Source of the DNA: Burkholderia sp. L27(2015)
GTDB taxonomy: Bacteria; Pseudomonadota; Gammaproteobacteria; Burkholderiales; Burkholderiaceae
Assembly (NCBI RefSeq): GCF_009765705.1
Contig: NZ_LMUX01000020.1
Location: 62,001 to 126,000 of the forward strand
Direction: 5' to 3'
Length of the DNA: 64,000 nucleotides
Both the position numbers and the translations under genes were made by a program. Below are positions 34,402 through 43,384 of the stretch, piece after piece. The notes beneath the pieces are model-generated. The model did no database searches. It was not told where the DNA came from and worked only from the letters and a program-made list of their open reading frames with translations. Every line of letters begins with the position of its first letter. The first letter of the stretch is position 1.

Positions 34402-35583
34402 TTAGAATTTGTGACGCAGAGCCACGCGAACCAGAGCCTGACGGCTGTTGGACGAATCGCCCTCATTGCCGATGTCAGCCACTGCAGCGCCGCCCGTCGA
34501 GCTCTTGCCTGCAGCCTTTTGGATTGCACCCAGGACATACACGTCGGTACGCTTGGACAGCGAGTAATCGGTCAACAAGCTGACTTGGTTGAAATGCTGG
34601 TTGCCAAGATCGCTGCCGTTGACTGCATTGCCCTTGGTGTAGTTGTAAACCACACCGGCGTACAACGTCGGCGTGAAGTTCCACTTCAGGCCAGCTTCCA
34701 CGTCGTTGAACGCTGCGCTTGCGCCGTTCAATGCAACGATGCTCTGGTAGCGGGTGTTCGAGTACGACAAACCGATCACCGCCGGTCCGATTGCGTACGT
34801 ACCGCCAGCCGCAGCAACTTGATACGAACTAGCCGATTGGTAATTGCTGTTCAACACGCCGCTCAGCGAAGTTGTGCCACTCACGTTATCCGTGAACAGG
34901 CCCGTGCTGCCGGCTGTACCCGTTGGGTTCTTGAAGTAGTTGTAACCAGCACCCAAGGTGATCGGGCCGTTGGCATACGCTACGCCAGCCGAGTATCCGC
35001 TGCTGCCGGTTACGTTGCCTGCTTGACCGCCCAGGCTCAGTTCCACGCCAGCTGTCAAACCATTGAACGACGGCGTTGCGTACTTGATCGTGTTGTTGGT
35101 ACGCAGCGTGTTGTTCAGGTTGTCCAAGTCGCCCGGATGCGAGATCAGGTTACTGCCACCGAGGTAGCCGGTCGAGGTCACAGGTTGAACGAAGGTTACA
35201 ACTTCGTCGTACTGGCGACCCAACGTCAGCGTACCGAACTTGTCGCTGCTCAAACCGACAAATGCTTGACGACCGAACGGCGTGCTGCCTTGGCCGAATG
35301 CGCCGTTGTTCAGGTTGATACCCGACTCAAGGGTGAAGATAGCCTTCAAACCGCCGCCCAGATCTTCAGCACCTTTCAGGCCCCAACGGCTGCCATTCAG
35401 ACCGCTGGTCGAATCCAGAGCAACTTGACGACCACCTGCGTTGACGCCATTAACCGTGTTCTTGGCGTTGCTGTTGAATTGCACGCCTTCATCGATGATG
35501 CCGTACAGCGTCACGCTGCTTTGTGCGTGCGCTGCCACGGAGAACAGGCTTGCGATAGCCGACGCCAATAGGATTTTTTTCAT
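34402..35583 (-). CDS. General porin, copy 2
   Basis: A 393-residue outer-membrane porin with signal peptide MKKILLASAIASLFSVAAHA and C-terminal QALVRVALRHKF. It is co-linear with copy 1, and long stretches are identical, but external-loop segments differ (for example after GRQYD and in the region corresponding to the middle loops), as expected of paralogues under diversifying selection. Translation start ATG 35583 follows GGAGC. The intact tetR of the RND efflux operon lies upstream on the same strand, 447 bp away. Confidence 0.92.
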   Translation of the reverse strand: MKKILLASAIASLFSVAAHAQSSVTLYGIIDEGVQFNSNAKNTVNGVNAGGRQVALDSTSGLNGSRWGLKGAEDLGGGLKAIFTLESGINLNNGAFGQGSTPFGRQAFVGLSSDKFGTLTLGRQYDEVVTFVQPVTSTGYLGGSNLISHPGDLDNLNNTLRTNNTIKYATPSFNGLTAGVELSLGGQAGNVTGSSGYSAGVAYANGPITLGAGYNYFKNPTGTAGSTGLFTDNVSGTTSLSGVLNSNYQSASSYQVAAAGGTYAIGPAVIGLSYSNTRYQSIVALNGASAAFNDVEAGLKWNFTPTLYAGVVYNYTKGNAVNGSDLGNQHFNQVSLLTDYSLSKRTDVYVLGAIQKAAGKSSTGGAAVADIGNEGDSSNSRQALVRVALRHKF

Positions 35584-36030
35584 TCGGGATAAGCTCCGGA
35601 TATGTTGCGAGTGGATTGAACTCAATATGAATACGCATCGTGCCAGCGCAATCTTGCGCACAAGCTTGGGAACGTTGAGCTATTCGATACAGCCCTCGTT
35701 CCCCGACCGGACAGAGTGTAATGAGAGCGGTCCGCAGCGGGAGACCCTAAAAATTGGAATAATATCTTTCGAAAAGAGAAATAGTCGTTTGAATATTCGT
35801 GGAAACCCTTGCGGGCATTGGGTAAAGAAAGGGTAAACAAAAAAACGCCGCAACCTTTCTTTAAAAAAAACGACACCTATGCGTTGTGTGAGGGCGACAC
35901 GCAATCAAACTGTCACATTGCCTGCGCCGCCCCCGATTGCGGGCTTCACAGATCTAAGGTGGCCCAGCGCGGACCTAGCACCGATCCAGCGGGAATGCAC
36001 GTAAATTTGATGGTGGGGAACCTAAACGGG
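35584..36030 (-). other. Porin copy 2 leader and upstream region
   Basis: 447 bp between tetR and porin 2, no gene visible. It matches the region upstream of porin copy 1 over at least 35584-35930 and should contain the porin promoter. An A-rich patch (35825-35875) is distinctive. Confidence 0.6.
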
Positions 36031-36696
36031 CTAAAGGTCGTCGGCGGCCGGCGTTGCCGGCTCAGATTCAGTTTGGGATTCGCGTGGGGGGCCAAACAGG
36101 GAGCAGCGGCCGAACCATGCCAGCGCCGCTTCCGCGAGCTTGCAACTGACGCGCTGCGGGTCTACGCGATGCGCGAAGCTCACGCCCTCGGCGAGCGACA
36201 TCAATCCCACCGCGAGAACCTCTGCAGAGGCCAGCGGCGGCTCACCCGTACGCGCGGAAAAACGATGCAGGAAATCAATGATTTCGGCACGCTTTTCGGT
36301 CAGGAAGATGTTGAGCTTGTTGCGAAACTTGACGTCGCGGATCGCCAACAGTTTCGCTTCCATCCACAGCACGCCGCATAGGTCATCACGATAGAGTTGG
36401 CTGTAGTACTGGATGATGCTCGCTTCCAGCGTCGCCACATCGGGTGCGATTTCAAATAGGCGGTCGAATTCGAGCTTGACCCCGGCGTGGCTGCGTCGCA
36501 GTAGCTCGATGAACAGTTCGGTCTTGCCGCCGAAGTTCGAGTAGAACGCGCCGCGTGTATAGCCGGCGGCCGCGCTAATGTCTTCGACACTAGCGTTTTC
36601 AAAACCCTTCTTCGTAAAAATGGTCTGCGCGGCTTCGAGCAAACGGTCTCGGGTTTGCTCGCGGCTTTGATCGCGGGAGAGGCGCTGTCGTGTCAT
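36031..36696 (-). CDS. TetR-family repressor of the RND efflux operon
   Basis: A 221-residue regulator. The N-terminal HTH is classic: TIFTKKGFENASVEDISAAAGYTRGAFYSNFGGKTELF (residues about 26-62 in total). The longer C-terminal helical domain would bind drug-like ligands. It is divergent from an RND efflux operon, the usual arrangement for AcrR-type local repressors. Two palindromes in the 191-bp shared intergenic region are candidate operators (36722-36739, 36741-36756). A decayed partial copy of its 3' end lies at 34156-34335. Confidence 0.9.
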   Translation of the reverse strand: MTRQRLSRDQSREQTRDRLLEAAQTIFTKKGFENASVEDISAAAGYTRGAFYSNFGGKTELFIELLRRSHAGVKLEFDRLFEIAPDVATLEASIIQYYSQLYRDDLCGVLWMEAKLLAIRDVKFRNKLNIFLTEKRAEIIDFLHRFSARTGEPPLASAEVLAVGLMSLAEGVSFAHRVDPQRVSCKLAEAALAWFGRCSLFGPPRESQTESEPATPAADDL

Positions 36697-36721
36697 GCGC
36701 CGAGTTTATCATCGCTTTTTA

Positions 36722-36756
36722 AAATACATAGTTGTATTTGAATTCAATAGTGAATT
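36722..36756. promoter_or_regulatory. Paired palindromic operators between tetR and the RND operon
   Basis: AAATACA-TAGT-TGTATTT (36722-36739) and AATTCA-ATAG-TGAATT (36741-36756), both perfect with 4-nt centres and nearly abutting. They lie 26 bp from the tetR start in an AT-rich patch where both divergent promoters are expected. Confidence 0.65.
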
Positions 36757-36887
36757 ACAATTCGCGAACTCATCTGACTGCAGGGCGATCCGTTTGCCGA
36801 CAGGTCGGATCCATTTTCGTACGGGGTGTCTACGGCTGCGGTGTTACGGCGCGGCGGGGCGCTCCGATATTTTTGTAAAAGGGCGTC

Positions 36888-38153
36888 GTGAAGATCGTTA
36901 TCGAGCCACATCGTTACTTGTCCTCCCGGCACCGGGCCATCGAGCACAATGGGCTTGCGCGCAGCGGCGTCGGCCCGCGACGCCTGCGGTTGGCTGCGCT
37001 GGTGAGCGTCGCGGTGTGCCTGAGCGTGGGTCTTGCAGCCTGTCACAAAGCTGAACCTGCCGTCATTACGCCGCGTAGCGTGGTGGTCTTGCCGGTGCAG
37101 GCAGCGACTCATGCTGCTGCGGTGAGTGTGCCGGCGGAAATCCAGGCGCGCTATGTCACGCCCCTGGCGTTTCGCGTTGCAGGCCAAGTGCGTGAACGGC
37201 TCGTGCATCTGGGCGATACGGTCAAGCAAGGCCAGATCGTGGCGCGACTCGATCCGGCCGACTCACAGCGTAATCTCGCCAGTTCCCAGGCCGACTTGGC
37301 CTCGGCCACGCAACGTCTGAATTCGGCGCGCGTACAACTGGAGCGCGATACGGTGCAAGCGCGCGAAAAACTGATCAGCGCGCTGCAACTCGAGCAAACG
37401 CAGGATGCCGAAGCCGCCGCTCAGGCGCAGTTCAAGGATGCCCGCGAGCGCGCCGGGCTGGCCGCGAATCAATTGGACTACACCGTGTTGCGCGCCGAAC
37501 GCGACGGTGTGATTACCGCCGAGCAAGCCGATACCGGTGCAGTCTTGAGCCCGGGGCAGCCGGTGTTTTCGATGGCCTGGTCCGGTGCGATCGATGTGGT
37601 CGGCGAGGTGGGGCAGAGCCAGATCGGCCTGATCCGTCCGGGGGCGAGTGCGCAACTGGTGCTCGCAGCGTTGCCCGACCATACGTTGCGCGCGACCGTG
37701 CGTGAGGTCAGTCCGGCCGCCGATCCGCAAAGTCGCACCTTTCGCGTCAAGCTGACGCTCGACACCCACGACCCCGCCGTACGGCTGGGCATGAGCGGCG
37801 ACTTGCGCATCGCCGCGGCCGACGGCGACGCGGCGCACGCCGGTCAAGCCGGCGGTGTGGCGCATGCGGACCAAGCCAGCGACGTGGTGCACACTGATCC
37901 AGCGCGCTTCACGATTCCCGCGACCGCCTTGTTTCATCAGGGCGATCAACCTGCCGTATGGGTGGTTTCAGCCATAGACCATCGCTTATCCTTACGTCCC
38001 GTCAGCGTGTTGTCCTACGCGCAGCGCAGCGTGACCGTCGCGGGCGGACTCAAGGCCGGTGACACGATCGTCGTGCAAGGCGTTCACACACTGAGCGCCG
38101 GTGACACGGTCAAGGAAGTCGCGCCGTTGCATCCCGAAGACTTCGCACTATGA
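36888..38153 (+). CDS. RND efflux periplasmic adaptor lipoprotein (HlyD/AcrA family)
   Basis: A 421-residue membrane-fusion protein. A lipobox LSVGLAAC (Cys near residue 52) follows a hydrophobic stretch. Lipoyl halves flank a coiled-coil hairpin: AGQVRERLVHLGDTVKQGQIVARLDP, helices about 120-190 (QADLASATQRLNSA...), then YTVLRAERDGVITAEQADTGAVL, then beta-barrel and membrane-proximal domains. GTG 36888 is preceded by AAAAGGG. Positions 37833-37900 carry a 27-bp tandem duplication in a non-conserved loop (AHAGQAGGV / AHADQASDV). It overlaps the transporter gene by 4 nt. Confidence 0.88.
   Translation: MKIVIEPHRYLSSRHRAIEHNGLARSGVGPRRLRLAALVSVAVCLSVGLAACHKAEPAVITPRSVVVLPVQAATHAAAVSVPAEIQARYVTPLAFRVAGQVRERLVHLGDTVKQGQIVARLDPADSQRNLASSQADLASATQRLNSARVQLERDTVQAREKLISALQLEQTQDAEAAAQAQFKDARERAGLAANQLDYTVLRAERDGVITAEQADTGAVLSPGQPVFSMAWSGAIDVVGEVGQSQIGLIRPGASAQLVLAALPDHTLRATVREVSPAADPQSRTFRVKLTLDTHDPAVRLGMSGDLRIAAADGDAAHAGQAGGVAHADQASDVVHTDPARFTIPATALFHQGDQPAVWVVSAIDHRLSLRPVSVLSYAQRSVTVAGGLKAGDTIVVQGVHTLSAGDTVKEVAPLHPEDFAL
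37833..37886 (+). repeat. 27-bp tandem duplication in the efflux adaptor gene
   Basis: Two adjacent 27-bp units (37833-37859 and 37860-37886) differ at a few positions and are followed by a partial third (37887 onward, GTGCACACTGATCC). Each encodes nine residues of the type A-H-A-x-Q-A-x-x-V. Confidence 0.8.
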
Positions 38154-41100
38154 GCGCGCCAGGACGTTTCAATCTTTCCTCGTGGACGCTGCGGCATCAG
38201 GCGCTGGTCACGTTCATCCTGGCGTTGGTGACCATCCTGGGAATGCTGTCCTATACGCGTCTGTCGCAATCCGAGGACCCGCCGTTTACCTTCAAGGTGA
38301 TGGTGATACAGACGCTCTGGCCCGGTGCCACAGCGCGCCAGGTGCAGGAAGAGGTGACGGACAGGATTGCGCGCAAGTTGCAGGAGACACCGGGTGTCGA
38401 TTTCCAACGCAGTTATTCGCGCCCGGGTGAGTCCCAACTGTTTTTCACGATCAAGGATTCGGCGCCGGCCAGCGAAGTGCCCAAGACCTGGTACCAGGTC
38501 CGCAAAAAGGTGGGCGATATCGCGGGGACTTTACCCGACGGCGTCCAGGGGCCTTATTTCAATGATGAATTCGGCGACGTCTACACCAACATCTACACGT
38601 TGAGTGGCGACGGGTTTTCGCCCGCGCAACTTCACGACTACGCCGATCAATTACGCGGCGAATTGTTGCGAGTGCCGGGCGTGGCCAAGGTTGACTACTT
38701 CGGCGATCAAACCCAGCGTATCTATATCGAAGTCAGCAATGCGCAACTGACGCGGCTGGGCATCACCCCGCGCCAACTGGGCGACATCGTGGGCGGCCAG
38801 AACGCGGTCGCGGCCAGCGGCCTGATCTCCACGGCGGACGATCGCGTCTTTGTACGACCGTCCGGGCAATACACGAGCCTGAGCACGCTTGCCGACACCT
38901 TGGTGCGCGTGAACAACCGCAGCTTTCGGCTCGGCGATATCGCCAAAATTACGCGCGGCTACAACGACCCGCCCACGCAGCAGATGCGCTTCGGTGGCCA
39001 ACCCGTGCTCGGCATCGGCGTGACCATGCAACCGGGCGGCGACGTGGTGCACCTGGGTCAGGCGCTCGATCGGCGCGTGGGTGAACTGAGTGCGCGCTTG
39101 CCGGCCGGTTTGAAACTCGATCAGGTATCGAGCATGCCGCACGCGGTGGAGCAGTCGGTGAACGACTTTCTGGAAGCGGTGGCCGAAGCGATAGCGATCG
39201 TGCTGATCGTGAGTTTGGTTTCGCTGGGGTTTCGCACCGGCATGGTGGTGGTGATTTCGATTCCGATCGTGCTGGCTGTGACTGCCTTATTCATGGATCA
39301 GTTCGGCATCGGCCTGAACAAGGTTTCGTTAGGCACGCTGGTGTTGGCGCTGGGCCTGCTGGTCGACGACGCGATCATCGCCGTCGAGATGATGGCGGTG
39401 AAGCTCGAGCAAGGCTGGGACCGCACTCGCGCAGCAGCCTTCGCTTACACCAGCACGGCCTTTCCGATGTTGACCGGGACGCTCGTGACGGTGTCGGGTT
39501 TTCTGCCGATAGCGCTGGCGAAATCGGGAACAGGCGAATATACCCGTTCGATTTTTGAAGTCTCGGCGATCGCGCTGATACTCTCGTGGCTCGCGGCAGT
39601 GGTGCTGATTCCCTTGCTCGGCTTCCGGATTCTCAAGGAGAAGCCCGGGGCGAGCGAATTCGATGCGGCGTCCGATGACATGCATGAACAGCAGGGCCAC
39701 GACCACGCAATTTATCAGACGCGTATCTATTTACGGCTGCGCCGCTGGATCGGCTGGTGCGTGGCTTATCGTGGGCGCGTGGTGCTGGTCACGGCGGCCC
39801 TGTTCATTGTCTCGCTGGTGGCGTTTGGATGGGTGCCGCAGCAATTCTTTCCGAGTTCGGATCGACCGGAATTGTTGATCGATTTACGCCTGCCTGAACG
39901 GGCGTCGTTTGCGGCGACGTTACGCGAAGCGCAGCGGTTGGAAGCGGCGCTCAAAGGGCGACCCGAGATCGATCATCTGGTCGATTTTGTCGGGACCGGC
40001 GCCCCGCGCTTTTATCTGCCGCTGGATCAGCAACTGGCCAACGCCAACTTCGCACAGTTCGTCGTGACGGCCAAATCGATCGCCGACCGCGAGCGCCTTG
40101 CGCATCAACTCGAAAGCCTTTTGCCCGAGCAGTTCGGCGGTTTGCGCACGCGGGTGACGCGTCTGGAGAACGGGCCGCCGGTGGGGTTTCCCGTGCAGTT
40201 CCGAGTCAGCGGCGAGCAGATTGCCGGAGCGCGCGCAGTAGCCGAGCAGGTGGCGGCAGTGATGCGCCAGGATGAGCGCGTGCGCAACGTTCAATTCGAT
40301 TGGGACGAACCGGCCGAGCGCTCGGTGCGCTTCGAGGTGGATCAGCAACGCGCACGCGATCTGGGGGTGAGCTCACAGGATATTTCCAGCTTCCTGGCAA
40401 TGACGCTATCAGGCTATACGGTGACGCAATATCGTGAGCGCGACAAGTTGATCGATGTCGATCTGCGCGCGCCCACTAGCGAGCGTGTCGATCCGGGCTC
40501 ACTGTTATCGCTGGCGATACCGACCGCCAATGGGCCGGTACCGTTGAGCAGCCTTGGGCATTTGCGCGACGAGCTGGAATACGGCGTGATCTGGGAACGC
40601 GACCGTGAGCCGACCATCTCTGTGCTGGCCGACGTACGCGCGGGCGTGCAGGGCATCGATGTGACCAACGACCTGAACAAGCGACTGGACACATTGCGTA
40701 GCGGGTTACCGGTGGGCGAGCGGATCGAAGTGGGTGGCCCGGTCGAGGAAAACGCGAAGGCGCAAGCCTCGATCTCGGCGCAAATGCCGCTGATGGCGAT
40801 TGCGGTGTTCACGCTCCTGATGATCCAACTGCAAAGTTTCGGACGGGTCATGATGGTGGTGCTGACTGCGCCGCTCGGCCTCATCGGTGTGGTCGGCGCC
40901 TTGCTGCTGTTTCACCAGCCGTTCGGCTTTGTCGCGATGCTCGGCACGATCGCCATGCTCGGGATCATCATGCGCAACTCGGTGATTCTGGTCGACCAGA
41001 TCGAGCAGGATATCGCCGCCGGGCGCGGCCGTTTCGACGCGATCGTCGGCGCGACTGTGCGGCGCTTCCGGCCGATTACGCTGACCGCCGCGGCGGCTGT

Positions 41101-41296
41101 GCTGGCATTGATACCGTTGTTACGCAGCAATTTCTTCGGGCCGATGGCGACCGCGCTGATGGGTGGCATTACGACGGCCACGGTGCTGACGCTGTTTTAT
41201 CTGCCGGCGCTCTACGCGCTATGTTTCAAGGTGAAGACAAGCGAGACGGGACATACCGCGCCGCCTTCATCGTCTGTTGCCAACGGGAGCCGCTGA
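38150..41296 (+). CDS. RND multidrug efflux transporter (HAE1/AcrB-like)
   Basis: A 1048-residue proton-driven inner-membrane pump. N-terminal helix, a large porter/docking loop, helix block with VLALGLLVDDAIIAVEMM carrying the proton-relay Asp pair, a second helix at ALFIVSLVAFGWVPQQFFPSSDR, a second porter loop and a final helix block (MLGIIMRNSVILVDQI). It belongs to the RND branch whose N-terminus reads FNLSSWTLRHQALV and whose first loop starts LSQSEDPPFTFKVMVI. It forms a tripartite pump with the adaptor upstream and the outer-membrane factor downstream. Confidence 0.92.
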   Translation: MSAPGRFNLSSWTLRHQALVTFILALVTILGMLSYTRLSQSEDPPFTFKVMVIQTLWPGATARQVQEEVTDRIARKLQETPGVDFQRSYSRPGESQLFFTIKDSAPASEVPKTWYQVRKKVGDIAGTLPDGVQGPYFNDEFGDVYTNIYTLSGDGFSPAQLHDYADQLRGELLRVPGVAKVDYFGDQTQRIYIEVSNAQLTRLGITPRQLGDIVGGQNAVAASGLISTADDRVFVRPSGQYTSLSTLADTLVRVNNRSFRLGDIAKITRGYNDPPTQQMRFGGQPVLGIGVTMQPGGDVVHLGQALDRRVGELSARLPAGLKLDQVSSMPHAVEQSVNDFLEAVAEAIAIVLIVSLVSLGFRTGMVVVISIPIVLAVTALFMDQFGIGLNKVSLGTLVLALGLLVDDAIIAVEMMAVKLEQGWDRTRAAAFAYTSTAFPMLTGTLVTVSGFLPIALAKSGTGEYTRSIFEVSAIALILSWLAAVVLIPLLGFRILKEKPGASEFDAASDDMHEQQGHDHAIYQTRIYLRLRRWIGWCVAYRGRVVLVTAALFIVSLVAFGWVPQQFFPSSDRPELLIDLRLPERASFAATLREAQRLEAALKGRPEIDHLVDFVGTGAPRFYLPLDQQLANANFAQFVVTAKSIADRERLAHQLESLLPEQFGGLRTRVTRLENGPPVGFPVQFRVSGEQIAGARAVAEQVAAVMRQDERVRNVQFDWDEPAERSVRFEVDQQRARDLGVSSQDISSFLAMTLSGYTVTQYRERDKLIDVDLRAPTSERVDPGSLLSLAIPTANGPVPLSSLGHLRDELEYGVIWERDREPTISVLADVRAGVQGIDVTNDLNKRLDTLRSGLPVGERIEVGGPVEENAKAQASISAQMPLMAIAVFTLLMIQLQSFGRVMMVVLTAPLGLIGVVGALLLFHQPFGFVAMLGTIAMLGIIMRNSVILVDQIEQDIAAGRGRFDAIVGATVRRFRPITLTAAAAVLALIPLLRSNFFGPMATALMGGITTATVLTLFYLPALYALCFKVKTSETGHTAPPSSSVANGSR

Positions 41297-42813
41297 TGAA
41301 CGACGTTATGGGCAGGCTTGCGCACCGTATGCTGTTTTCCGCGCTTTTTGCTATCCTTTTTGCCACGCTGCTTGGCGCGTGCACGTTCGGGCCGGACGGT
41401 CATACCACCGCGCCGCAACCGGCGCACTACGGAGTCGAGCCGCTGCCGGCCCAAACCGATGTCGCACAAGGTGTGGCACAACATTTCGCGCTGGGTGCCC
41501 GGCCCGTGCCGCAATGGTGGCGAGCTTACGGCAGCGCAGCGCTCGATGCGATGGTCGACGAAGCGCTGCGCAACAACTACGACTTGACGGCGACCACGCA
41601 CACGCTCACGGCAGCACATGAACAGTTGCGTGCCCAGATCGGCGAATCGCTGTTGCCCTCGGTGGACCTTGGTGGCCAAGCCAGTCGACAACGCGCGATC
41701 GGCGAGCCGCTGGCCGGGCAATCGAGTTTCCTCTACAACTTGTTCGACGCTCAGGTCAGCACCCACTACACCTTCGACGTGTTCGGCGCGGCGCGATTTG
41801 CCGACACCGCGCTGGCGGCTCAAATCGACGCGCAGTCTTATCAGCGCGACGCCGCGCGCCGCATGCTCGCAGCCAATGTAGTGACGACCGCGCTGAATGC
41901 GGCGCTGTTGCATGAACAGATTGCAACGACCGAGCGCTTGCTGATACTCAGCGAAACGGATGCCGCGCAAGCGCAACGACGTTATCAGTTGGGTGCGAAC
42001 AGCCGCGACGACAGTCTGAACCTGGCCGCCGCGAGCCAGACGCTGCGCGCGAGCCTGCCGGGCTTGCGCACGCAGTGGTTGGCGCAGCGCCACGCATTGG
42101 CGGTGTTGATGGGGCGCACGCCGGATGCGGCGCCAGAGGACCTCGATCTGAGCGGCGTCAGCGTGCCCGACCCGGTACCGGTGGCAATCCCCTCCGAATT
42201 GCTCAAGCAGCGCCCCGATATTCTGGCGGCCGATGCGCTGGTTAAGGCTAATGCCGCAGGGGTCTCGGTGGCGACGGCTCAGATGTTTCCGAGCTTGTCG
42301 TTGAGTGCTGCGTACGGGCAGGGCGGATTCACGTGGCTGGCCGCGACCGGTGGCGCCGGAGCGTTATGGAATGCGGGGCTGTCGCTGAGCCAACCGTTGT
42401 TCCACGGTGGCGCTTTGCGCGCTAGGCGGCGTGCCGCTGAAGAAAGCTATCAGGCCGCGGTTGCGAACTATCAGCAAACCGTTCTGAATGCATTTCAAAA
42501 TGTGGCCGACGCCCTCAGCGCATTGACGCATGACGCTCAAGCGCTGGACGGGGCGGCGATGGCTGCGCAGCACGACGGGCAAGTGTGGCGCGATGCCGAG
42601 CAACGCGCGGCATTAGGGGCGATTGCGGCGGACAGCGTGCGGGCCAGCGAGCGGCAGTATCAGAACGCCCGATTGAGCGAAATACGCGCGCGCGGTGCGA
42701 GGCTGATCGACACGGCGGTTTTGTTTCAAGCGATGGGCGTGCCTGCGGTGGGTAAGCATGCCGATGTGGCTCAGGCGGCGAGCGCTGCGGCTGGCGCATC
42801 CTCGCGTGATTAA
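41296..42813 (+). CDS. Outer-membrane efflux lipoprotein (NodT/OprM family)
   Basis: A 505-residue TolC-like channel. Lipobox LLGAC (Cys near residue 28) after a signal peptide, then the two repeated alpha-barrel halves: DEALRNNYDLTATTHTLTAAHEQL near residue 88 onward and LLKQRPDILAADALVKAN in the second half, a family hallmark. ATG 41296 overlaps the pump stop (TGATG) with GGGAGC in front. The stop codon lies within a run of four 10-bp repeats. Confidence 0.9.
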   Translation: MNDVMGRLAHRMLFSALFAILFATLLGACTFGPDGHTTAPQPAHYGVEPLPAQTDVAQGVAQHFALGARPVPQWWRAYGSAALDAMVDEALRNNYDLTATTHTLTAAHEQLRAQIGESLLPSVDLGGQASRQRAIGEPLAGQSSFLYNLFDAQVSTHYTFDVFGAARFADTALAAQIDAQSYQRDAARRMLAANVVTTALNAALLHEQIATTERLLILSETDAAQAQRRYQLGANSRDDSLNLAAASQTLRASLPGLRTQWLAQRHALAVLMGRTPDAAPEDLDLSGVSVPDPVPVAIPSELLKQRPDILAADALVKANAAGVSVATAQMFPSLSLSAAYGQGGFTWLAATGGAGALWNAGLSLSQPLFHGGALRARRRAAEESYQAAVANYQQTVLNAFQNVADALSALTHDAQALDGAAMAAQHDGQVWRDAEQRAALGAIAADSVRASERQYQNARLSEIRARGARLIDTAVLFQAMGVPAVGKHADVAQAASAAAGASSRD

Positions 42814-42845
42814 GGGTGACTAAGGGTGATTAAGACTGGTTAAGG
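42806..42845 (+). repeat. Four 10-bp tandem units spanning the outer-membrane factor stop codon
   Basis: GTGATTAAGG, GTGACTAAGG, GTGATTAAGA, CTGGTTAAGG in direct succession. Each unit contains TAA, the first being the stop codon of the gene. Confidence 0.85.
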
Positions 42846-42996
42846 GCGGGCGCTGGCTTCCGGCTTGGTTCGGTGCCGACGGCTAGACGGCACGATGGCG
42901 CACTAGATGTTATGGTTGTCAGGACGAGGCGGTGCAGCCCCAACTGCGAACGGAAAACTGCGCCTACCTCGATCTGAAACTGACAGAGGAAGCTTC

Positions 42997-43281
42997 ATGC
43001 CCAAAGCGATCTGGAACAACGTGGTAGTAGCACAGACAGACCGGTTCGAGACCGTGGAAAACACCGTGTATTTCCCGCCTGAATCGCTGGACATGCAGTA
43101 TTTTCAACCGAGTTCGACACTGACGACCTGCAGTTGGAAAGGCACGGCCAGTTATTACAACGTCGTGGTCGACGGTCAGGTCAACCGAGATGCGGCGTGG
43201 TACTACCCGCGCCCGAAGGACGCTGCCGCAAACATCACGGGATACGTCGCGTTCTGGCATGGTGTAAAGATAGTCGACTGA
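42997..43281 (+). CDS. DUF427 family protein
   Basis: A 94-residue small protein with the DUF427 pattern: KAIWNNVVVAQTDRFETVENTVYFPPESL followed in the family order by SSTLTTCSWKGTASYYNV and AWYYPRPKDAA...GYVAFWHGVKI. The conserved Cys-x-W-K-G and the Trp/Tyr-rich strands are present. Biochemical role unknown. AGAGGAAGC precedes ATG 42997. A degenerate repeat (CAGGTAACTCA-type units) follows at about 43300-43345. Confidence 0.85.
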   Translation: MPKAIWNNVVVAQTDRFETVENTVYFPPESLDMQYFQPSSTLTTCSWKGTASYYNVVVDGQVNRDAAWYYPRPKDAAANITGYVAFWHGVKIVD

Positions 43282-43384
43282 GTATGAGCCGGCTCATGCG
43301 GGTGACTTGTGCAGGTAACTCACGCAGGTAACTCATGTAACCAGCTCATCCAGCGAGCTTATACCGGCAGCATATGCACCCAGC

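Noticed and set aside
34411-35571. A 386-codon plus-strand open frame opposite porin copy 2
   Set aside because: It mirrors the porin gene. The equivalent frame opposite copy 1 is broken, so there is no selection for it.
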